A stretch of 64,000 nt of DNA. It comes from Ahaetulla prasina. Taxonomy: Eukaryota > Chordata > Lepidosauria > Squamata > Colubridae. Below the pieces are notes generated by a model. That model was not told where the DNA came from, did no database searches, and worked only from the letters and a program-made list of their open reading frames with translations. Location: assembly GCF_028640845.1 (NCBI RefSeq), contig NC_080540.1, positions 52,000,561 through 52,064,560 of the forward strand. Reading direction: 5' to 3'. Positions 56,334 through 64,000 of the stretch are shown one piece after another (position 1 is the first letter of the stretch; the number at the start of each line of letters is the position of its first letter). The translations under genes and the position numbers were made by a program.

Positions 56334-57262
56334 CAGGTAGTCTTTGACTTACAGCTGTTCATTTAGCGACTGTTCAAAGTTACAACAGCACTGAAAAATT
56401 GACTTGTGACTGTCACACTAACAACCTCTCCAAGATCCGAGGCCAGACTTGGATAGAACTGAAGCAAGCACGCACAGGAACTGTCAAGCCAACAAAACTT
56501 TAAATCAGGCCGGAGCCTCGGTACCCAATGAGTGTGATTCATATGAACACAGTCTGTTGCAAAGTCAGCGCTGGGAGCGCCCTCCTCCCAGCACACTTTA
56601 TCAGCAAGGCTCCATGCCATCCGGCTGGCTGGACAGGCCCCCACCTTGTAGCCACCATCCGGCAAATGTCCTAGGTTCCTGGAAGCGCTGGGTGGCATCC
56701 ATGCATGGCACCTGGATCCTCTGTCGGCCGCAGCAGTGGTCTCCACCAAGCTCAGCTGGTGAGCAGATGGGAGATGGCCTCTTGGCCTCCCAACAAACAG
56801 GTGGTCAGTGCAGCCAGAAGCAGCCTGGGCACTCGATGAAAAGGTGGTTGACTGGAAATAGCCATCATCACCGTAACCTTGCTTGCCACTTGCTTTGCTC
56901 TCCGCTCTGTGCTTGCCACTTGCTCCACTCTACCGTCTGTCTAGATATGTATGGCAAACCCTGGACTGGGGTTCAACATGATCGTTACATCATTCCTATG
57001 GTCATGTGATCAAAATTCAGATGCTTGGCAACTGACTCATATTTATGACAATTGCATTGTTCCAGGGTCACCTCTCGCATTCTGATAAGCAAAGTCAAGG
57101 GGAAAGCCAGATTCACTTAACAACTGTGTTACTAACCTAACCACTACATTTAACAATTGTGGCAAGAAAAGTCATAAAATGGGGCAAAATTCACTTAACA
57201 CATGTCTCACTTAACAACAGAAATTTTGGCCTCAATTGAATACTTAAATCAAGGATTATCTG
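56334..57262 (-). mobile_element. Tigger/mariner-type element with GC-rich insert
   Basis: Begins 'caggtagtctttgacttac' and ends 'aaatcaaggattatctg', inverted ends, flanked by TA on both sides (56,332-56,333 and 57,263-57,264), as expected of Tc1/mariner-type insertion. Repeated 'cacttaaca' blocks in the right half match the copy at 16.65 kb. A ~0.55-kb GC-rich stretch that the shorter copy lacks divides it. No transposase frame with a DDE-type pattern is seen. Confidence 0.82.
56429..56975. mobile_element. Unclassified GC-rich insertion inside the Tigger-like element
   Basis: Starts near 'tctccaagatccgaggccag' and ends near 'gactggggttcaaca'. Comparing the interrupted 'cacactaacaacc ... gatcgttacatc' with the family pattern indicates inserted DNA, not Tigger sequence. 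A 186-codon plus frame (56,449-57,009) spans it but shows no domain; the minus strand is open for 128 codons too. A solo LTR is possible, but TG...CA ends and a duplication could not be fixed. Confidence 0.5.
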
Positions 57263-57264
57263 TA

Positions 57265-58088
57265 TTCATTTGCACCTTCCCAACTTGTAAGCTTAGAATG
57301 ACATAAGCTTTCATGGATAATAATCTTTTTCACTGCCTATAATTTCTAAATTTTTCTGCTTTTACCAGAAGACTGTTGATTTTGTTGCCAACTGCACCCA
57401 TATTTTCTATCTGTTTCAGCCATTTTGCTTTCAGAGTAACTAAGATCTGTATGTGCTAGGAAAGCAGAAGATAATGCCACAATAGACAAACTAGCAAGAA
57501 TTCTAAGTAGCAGACTGTAGAAGATAAGCTCATTATAAGTTGGGTGAATAGGAAACAATGACAAAATTCATCTTTATTTTGCCCTACATTTTAACAAATA
57601 CTATTGGTTTGCTCTTTGTTCCTGCCTTTGTTGTCTGCTTTTTTCAGAACTTTATACTCCTCTACATTGTTTTGCATCCAAATTCTTTCTGTCTTTGGTT
57701 TGGCTGAATACAGGCACCAGCACTTGGTAGTTAAAAGGTGGGACCAAAATTTGTTAAACTGAGATGTTTCACTTTCCATCCAGAAAACTTAAATCAGTGA
57801 AAAAAAAAGATAGGCAGAGAGTCAGAGAATTGTTGTAATGTACCAATTCTTGCCTTTGGCCTGGATGATTGAGTCTTCGTTGACATATCACTGAGGGTAT
57901 CCATTCCTCTGCTTGTGTATCAGCAGATAGTTCTGAAAATTTCAGATCTTTTTCAGTCCAGATGTTGCTCCATTTTTTTATATGCCTGCAGCTGAGAGAG
58001 ATGGGTGCGATGGATTAGAAATATCTACTGAGATTAGACATTATAGGAACTTCCTAGTGCTATTGGTATGTGAAATTTTAAAACATTC
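57265..58088. other. No recognised feature
   Basis: No repeat boundary or motif-bearing frame. Confidence 0.45.
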
Positions 58089-58096
58089 TTGCTATG

Positions 58097-58233
58097 CAGT
58101 GGTGGGATTCAAGTAATTTAACAACTGGTTCTCTGCCCTAATGATTTCTTCCAACAACTAGTTTGCCAAACTGCTCTGAAAGTTAACAACTGGTTTTCCT
58201 GAAGTGGTGTGAACTGGCTGAATTCCACCACTG
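58097..58233. mobile_element. Very short hAT-type MITE (137 bp)
   Basis: Begins 'cagtggtgggattcaagtaa' and ends 'gctgaattccaccactg', with 'aacaactggttctc' inside and an inverted counterpart. Exact duplication TTGCTATG at 58,089-58,096 and 58,234-58,241. Confidence 0.95.
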
Positions 58234-58427
58234 TTGCTATGTGATTCCCAGTCCATTTGAATAAATGTTTGCTAAGCTAATGGATATTTCACCAAGCTGT
58301 GTTCAGGCTATTCCTCACTGCAAGTTCTTTATGTTGACTGATATTTCATGATATGAAAATGTGCAGGATGTGCATATGATTGAAGAGCCCATGACAGTTC
58401 TTTGATCTGATTTTTAAAATTGCAGAA

Positions 58428-59376
58428 TTATTTATTTATTTATTTATTTATTTGTTCACATTTATATACCGCCCTATCTCCCTAGGGACTCAGGGCGGTT
58501 CACAGGCAAGTAAAAATACATATAAATACAGATTAAAATAACAATTAAAAAACTTATTCTACCTAGCCAGATTATTAAAAAGCAATATAAATAGTAAATA
58601 ATAAAACCCATTAAAATCCCATATAAATTTAAAATCTAATCCAGTCCTGCGCAGATGAATAAATGTGTTTTGAGCTCGCGACGGAAGGTTCGGAGGTCCG
58701 GAAGTTGACGAAGTCCTGGGGGGAGTTCGTTCCAGAGGGTGGAGCCCCACAGAAGGCCCTTCCTGGGTGTCGCCAGGCAGCACTGCCTAGCTGACGGCAC
58801 CCTGAGGAGTCCCTCTCTGTGAGAGCGCACGGGTCGGTGAGAGGTATTCGGTAGCAGTAGGCGGTCCCGTAAATAGCCCGGCCTTATGCCATGGAGCGCT
58901 TTAAAGATGGTTACCAAAACCTTGAAGCGCACCCGGAAGGCCACAGGTAGCCAGTGCAGTCTGCGCAGCATAGGTGTCACACGGGAGCCACAAGGGGCTC
59001 CCTCTATCACCCGCGCAGCTGCATTCTGGACTAACTGAAGCCTCCGGATGCCCCTCAAGGGGAGCCCCATGTAGAGAGCGTTGCAGTAATCCAGACGAGA
59101 CATCACGAGGGCGTGAGTGACCATGCATAAGGGATCCCGGTCTAGAAAGGGGCGCAACTGGCGCACCAGGCGAACCTGGTGGAAAGCTCTCCTGGAGACG
59201 ACCGTCAAGTGATCTTCAAAAGACAGCCGTTCATCCAGGAGGACACCCAAGTTGCGCACCCTCTCCATCGGGGCCAATGACTCGCCCCCAACAGTCAGCC
59301 GTGGGCTCAGCTGACTGTACTGGGATGCCGGCATCCACAGCCACTCTGTCTTGGAGGGATTGAGCTTGAGCCTGTT
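58428..59376 (-). mobile_element. L2-like LINE 3' third
   Basis: Tail (ATTT)n at 58,428-58,453, family 3' end at 58,470-58,500, then the C-terminal coding part. Truncated just before the YADD region, within NRLKLNPSKT. Confidence 0.9.
58636..59334 (-). pseudogene. L2-like ORF2 C-terminal fragment
   Basis: A clean 232-codon frame from WMPASQYSQ to the natural end HLFICAGLD. It includes VRNLGVLLDERLSFEDHL, RLDYCNALYMGLPL, KALHGIRPGYLRDRLLL and LWNELPPGLRQLPD. This region follows the RT core and lacks catalytic residues, so it is non-functional despite being open; low divergence suggests a young insertion. Confidence 0.88.
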
Positions 59377-60217
59377 GCAATTATTGTCTCCAAGGTGGCC
59401 TCCACATGGTGGGTGAATCTTCTAAAGTTTCCTTATCACATGGTTTTACTGAGTCTGGGCAGATGATGATGAAAGTATCTACAAAATTAGAATAAGGCAG
59501 AGACAAAAGAGATATACTTTTTAAAGGACCTTTCCAAGCTCAAAGGTATTTTCTCTTTATATTTCCTTATGTTGAAATAAGCACTGTATAAAACGTGCAA
59601 TCAGCAGAGCTTCTAGAAACCAGATTTGTCTATGCAATAACCTCCAAAATAGATATTTCTGTTGTGCCTTTTTTAGTCTGCCAGCAAGGAGTGTTAGAAC
59701 CCTGTTGAATATTCGTAACTTTTGAAATGAGATATGACTAAATTTATAGAGTAATTATGCGATCTTGTATAAATATTTCAGGAAAGTACAGAGCAGCATA
59801 ACTTTGCATTAATATTCTGATAACCTGCTAAATGCCTAAAAAATACACTGAATGTATAATCTTTGGGAGTTGAGTGTAGTGCAGTGGCTTGTAAAAATGA
59901 TTCCTGAATCTGTAAGTTATGCTCATAAAGTGAGTTAGCTTAATTTGTGGTTTTAAAAGAAAAAATGTATTTTTGTATAGTACAGGTGATAACAATTTAG
60001 TTGAAACTTTCTGTTTATGAACCATTGTATTAGACTAAACCATTCCGTACATTGTCTTTTCTCCCAAAGTCCTGCAGTAGTAGCTGGAATCTTTATTTAA
60101 TGAGATGTAGATAAATCAGGAGGGTGACTTATATGGTTTATTATATACACTAACATGAAAATGTCAAAACATCACGGCCAGACTATTATGAAAGTAAAGG
60201 TATTCTGGACATTTGGT
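59377..60217. other. No recognised feature
   Basis: Nothing identifiable. Confidence 0.45.
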
Positions 60218-60432
60218 TATTTATTATTCTGACAATATAACTTTGCAAAACTGGGCTAACTATTTAAGAGCACCCCAGTATTACTAATTTACAGTAGTGA
60301 TGAAGAGGAAAAGAAAACAAATTAAGGCAGGTTGGTTAATAATTAATAGGAGTTTCTAGTGGAAATAAATTATCTAGATAAGTATGCACTTCCTTAAAAC
60401 TGCAGTAACTGATGAGCAGCCATAAATATTTT
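60218..60432. repeat. Direct repeat copy 2 (partner at 56.1 kb)
   Basis: See the copy at 56,096-56,310. Neither copy shows terminal inverted repeats, a tail or coding sequence. Confidence 0.85.
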
Positions 60433-61965
60433 TACATTTAAATAATTAACTTGATGGTAATTATGCTTATTTTAACATTTGTTATAGGGGGAAAAAAGAA
60501 TATTATCTTGGTTTGCAGCCAAGACCAAATTCAAATAAGAGATTTAGTATGGAAGAGAGAAAGACTATACTTGTATTTGTGTGTAGTGGGCATTACACCA
60601 GTCGTTATATGATATGTAGAGGGGCAAAACTGGTTTCTCCATGCGCAGGGAAAAAGAACAAACAAAAAAAGAAAGAAAATATTTTTATATAATGTTCTCT
60701 ATGCTGATTTGTTGTAATTTTACTCACTTGAATTGGATTGGATTGGATTATATTATGAATTATATTCATATTTAAACTCATGATAACTTTTATTTGAATA
60801 TACCCAGGATTACAATTTATGATATGTGTCCTCTCATTTACATTTTCACTTCTGCATCAGAATTAGAAGCCATACTTGGCTCAGCTGCAAATCCTATACA
60901 TCCTTATTGTGTGACTGTACTAGATCAGTCTGATAATGTTAAATTATAGTAGGTGATATTACTTTTAGTTGGGCAGATGCTACCTTCAACCAATTAATTT
61001 TTTATGAACCAGAAATGCCCTTGAAATGGACTCTGCATACAATATGTCCTTTTGCAGAACGTGCAACTTCTCAATTATTATTATTTTTCTTTATTGGCAT
61101 ACTGAATTATTGCTGTCTGGCACCCTATGTTTTGAAGACTTTATTGTCCCTGGTGCACAGGTAAAAATGTGCCATTGCTTAAGCTCCCGAGTTCTTATAG
61201 ACTAGATCAGCTGAGAATAAGTATTCTCTTAGCATTCCCAACTAATTTGTCTGATAACCAGATTAGCAATCCATTTGAGAGGAGCTAATACTGTTGATTT
61301 GACCTAAACTAATGGCTCATTATGAATGTCTAATCTGATATATTGGATGCCTGCAATGGTGTGAGTAATGCTATAATCTTTTTGGTAGACAGAGTAAAAA
61401 AAAAAATCCTTAATCTGGCCACTAAATTTTGGATATAGCCAAACATGAATATTTATATATTTAATTTTCTAGGGAATGTTCCATAGGGAAATAGGGGGTT
61501 GTAAAATATTTGAGAACATCTTATAAAAGAACTAAAAATGTAGAAGATGAAGAAATGATCAAACAATTACTGTCAAACAGAGAAGATTGATTTAAGGTGC
61601 ATGATATTGATTGTTTCCTTATATAAAACAGTGTTTGGAATGAAAGAACTCAGAATGGTTACAGTTCTTCTTCTGATACATGGTCTTTACATCAGCCAAA
61701 AAATGAATGGGTTGTCTAAGGAAATATTTTTGATAACAATACCCAACTATTCTCTGAATCAAAAGCCCATTCCAACACTTCCATTAAATATTTAAAGGTC
61801 AATGCAGAAATAAGTATTGAAACTTATGTTCCCACCAAATTGGTTTCTGATCCAGTACCACCTTTGATCCTATTTGGGTTTTGCTTCTTCTCCAACAAAG
61901 TGAATATATGGACATTTGGAAAATTAGGAAACCACACCCCTGTTGCAACCCCTATGTTGCCTACC
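60433..61965. other. No recognised feature
   Basis: AT-rich; a short (GGATT)n run near 60,733 only. Confidence 0.45.
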
Positions 61966-61973
61966 AGGTTGAG

Positions 61974-62720
61974 CAAGGGTGTCAAACTTGACTTGCATTG
62001 AGGGCTGCATCGTGTTTGACCTCGGAGGGCCAGGGTGGGAATGGCCAGGGTGGATGTGGCCAGCTCAACATCACTCATGTCAGGAGTGCCTTTGCTGGCC
62101 CGAGCACTCTGCCAGCAAAAATGCGCTCATGGGCTCCATTTTCAGCTACCACAACCTCCTGCAATCCTCTGCCAGTGAAAAGTCTGGAACGAACTTCCCC
62201 CTAGTTTGCGTCAACTACCTGACCTTCGGACCTTTCGCCATGAATTGAAAATGTATTTGTTTATCCAAGCGGGACTGGCTTGATTTTTAAATTTTTAAAT
62301 TTCTGAATTTTAATAATTTTAACTGGGGTATTTTATTATGGGTCTAATTCGACGGTTTTAATTTTCGGCCATTTATAAAATATGTATTTTAATTGTTGTT
62401 TTAATTTGTACACTGTATTGTTTTAATTTGGCTGTACACCGCCCTGAGTCCTTCGGGAGAAGGGCGGTATAAAAATCTAAATAATAAAATAAATAAATAA
62501 AATAAAATGGAGCGCAGGAAGGCCCACCCCCAAGCTTCATTTTCACTGGCAGAGGATTGTGGGAGCTGTGGGAGCTAAAAAAACGGAGCTCGGGAGTCCA
62601 TTTTCAGTAGCAGAAGCACCTCGGGCCAATCCTTTGCTATTTCCAGGGCAGCCCCATGGGCCAGATCTAAGCACCCTTTGGGCTGGATCCAGCCCCTGGG
62701 CCTTGAGTTTGACATCCCAG
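61974..62720. mobile_element. hAT-type element containing an L2-like tail
   Basis: Begins 'caagggtgtcaaacttg' and ends 'gagtttgacatcccag', inverted termini. Flanking octamers aggttgag (61,966-61,973) and agtttgag (62,721-62,728) agree at 7 of 8. The interior forms a large inverted repeat ('tcctctgccagtgaaaa' near 62,165 and 'ttttcactggcagagga' near 62,538) with an L2-like 3' end in the loop. Confidence 0.85.
62182..62508 (+). mobile_element. L2-like LINE 3' end nested in a hAT-type element
   Basis: Encodes the last family residues (SGTNFPLVCVNYLTF-like, then RHELKMYLFIQAGLA in a shifted frame), then 'ccgccctgagtccttcggga' at 62,440-62,459 and an AAATA tail. Either inserted into the hAT element or carried by it. 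Confidence 0.85.
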
Positions 62721-62728
62721 AGTTTGAG

Positions 62729-63629
62729 CAATTCTTTGTAAGAGGCGTTTGTTTTAGAGATCCACACAGAGTGATTAATTTTTCTGAAGAAAGTTCATGA
62801 TGATTTTAATTGTTCATGAAATCTACTCCATCTCAGACTTGACCCTGATCCATTAATTTGCTTAAATCACTGTAACTATCTTATACATATATTTCTGAAG
62901 AAAGTATGTGTGATTCCACCCTTTTCAAAAGTCACTTGACATTCTGAAAGCAATGCTATTGAAGTTAAGCCTCCCACTGTGTTCCTGGGTAGGAGGAGAA
63001 AAATGAGGGGGGGTGGGAGAGATTTATTTCGCTATTCAGAAGAAAAACTGCAAACACTCCATTTTAAGTAAACTGGGCTGGCTGGTGATACATTTATTAC
63101 TGTACGAACAGATGCTTGGCTGGTAGCACTTTGTAATAAAAAAAGGAACTTTGTTCTGAATTATGGATGTGAAGGCTTACTGAGTGGAAATTGTAATAGG
63201 CATAAAGTGAAATAATCATAAAGCTGGAGAAAGGGGGCAGGGGAAAATACTGTGAGGAAATAAATGGGGAAATCATTTGATACAAAATTTAATGCAAACG
63301 TAGAAATCGATAGCCAGTGATTGTGGAAGCCAGATTGTTGAAATGTACCGAATTAATTACTATAAATAGGTTTAAAAGAATCCTTAAGATCATCCATCCC
63401 ATTGAAGCATTGTACTCTGCTTTATTTTGGTAATCGATGGGGTTGGTCCTATGCATTCCAGAGTTCTAGTGGAATTCCTGAACATCTGGCTTTTTTGGCT
63501 CTAGTTCACTAATGGAAGGGTGAAAACAAATAACATTTTCAAGAATTCAGAAGGGTCTGGGGTTGTTGTTGTTGTTTTAGCCAAATAGAATGCATTGCTG
63601 TTTTTGACTTCACGAATGTTTTCACAATT
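62729..63629. other. No recognised feature
   Basis: No repeat boundary or motif-bearing frame; only a short (GTT)n near 63,564. Confidence 0.45.
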
Positions 63630-64000
63630 ATTTTTATTATTTTTTATTTTATTTTTTATTTATTTGTCAATCATATATAAGATAAGAGATAAAAGTATAA
63701 ACATAATTTGGATACATGAAAAGAGTAAGTAAAAAGTAATATTAGGACAGGGACAATAGGCACGCAGGTGTGCTTATGTACTTCCCTTACAGACCTCTTA
63801 GGAATGGAGTGAGGTCAACAGTAGACAGTTTAAGCTTAAAGTTTTGGGGGTTTGGGGAAGAAACTACAGAGTCAGGTAGTGCATTCCAGGCATTGACCGC
63901 TCTGTTACTGAAGTCATATTTTCTGCAATTGAGCTTGGAACGGTTTACCTTGAGTTTGTATTTATTATTTGTTCATGTATTCTTGTGGTTGAAGCTGAAG
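63630..64000 (-). mobile_element. CR1-superfamily LINE (FADD family) 3' end, cut by window edge
   Basis: A/T tail at 63,630-63,666, the UTR block 'ttacagacctcttaggaatg' at 63,787, then the C-terminal coding region with its 'gtgcattccaggcattga' block. Same order as 44,482-44,900. It continues past the end of the window. Confidence 0.9.

Overview
The window looks like intergenic or intronic DNA of a squamate reptile, most likely a snake. I see no host protein-coding exon, rRNA, tRNA gene or CRISPR array that I can support. The lineage call rests on the repeat fauna: a tRNA-headed SINE with a BovB-like 'acctttaccttta' tail (Sauria SINE type), LINE 3' ends that run into AATAG/ATTCT pentamers (the 'Snake1' pattern), and L2-like, CR1, R4-like and Penelope-like remnants mixed with many short hAT-type elements. 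These names come from recalled family features, not from a database search.

Layout. 0-3.9 kb: a Snake1-like 3' end, a MIR-like repeat and a Sauria-type SINE with a perfect 10-bp target duplication. 3.9-6.7 kb: a 1.33-kb hAT-type element, a 0.29-kb relative, and a striking split inverted duplication. 6.85-8.74 kb: a minus-strand L2-like LINE with a long open RT frame. 10.1-11.9 kb: an R4/Dong-like LINE remnant carrying a hAT insertion and an 84-bp foldback. 12.0-17.5 kb: further hAT copies, MIR-like DNA and a Tigger-like element. 17.5-22.3 kb: four nearly identical ~1.147-kb tandem units ending in a LINE 3' end. 23.5-24.8 kb: a CT-rich microsatellite, then a Snake1-like copy split by a solo LTR. 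25-41 kb: mostly unassigned DNA with scattered CR1, SINE, Penelope-like and hAT pieces. 41.3-43.1 kb: a Penelope-like element holding two hAT insertions. 44.5-51.6 kb: a LINE inside a LINE, with a SINE also nested. 52.9-55.6 kb: a CR1 ORF1 (SGNH-esterase type) remnant with a CR1 3' end, then another L2-like copy. 56.3-64 kb: a Tigger-like element with a GC-rich insert, more hAT and L2 copies, and a LINE that runs off the window.

The genes here do not form a pathway. The LINE reading frames (endonuclease, reverse transcriptase, ORF1) are broken or truncated copies. Functionally, the window is a record of insertions. At least eleven hAT-type insertions have readable ends; eight are flanked by identical 8-bp duplications and two more by 7/8 matches. 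Nesting gives a relative order for several of them. The observations most worth checking are the tandem array with its 10-bp microhomology junction, the split inverted duplication at 5.3-6.7 kb, and the near-palindromic foldback module shared between hAT elements and the R4-like LINE.
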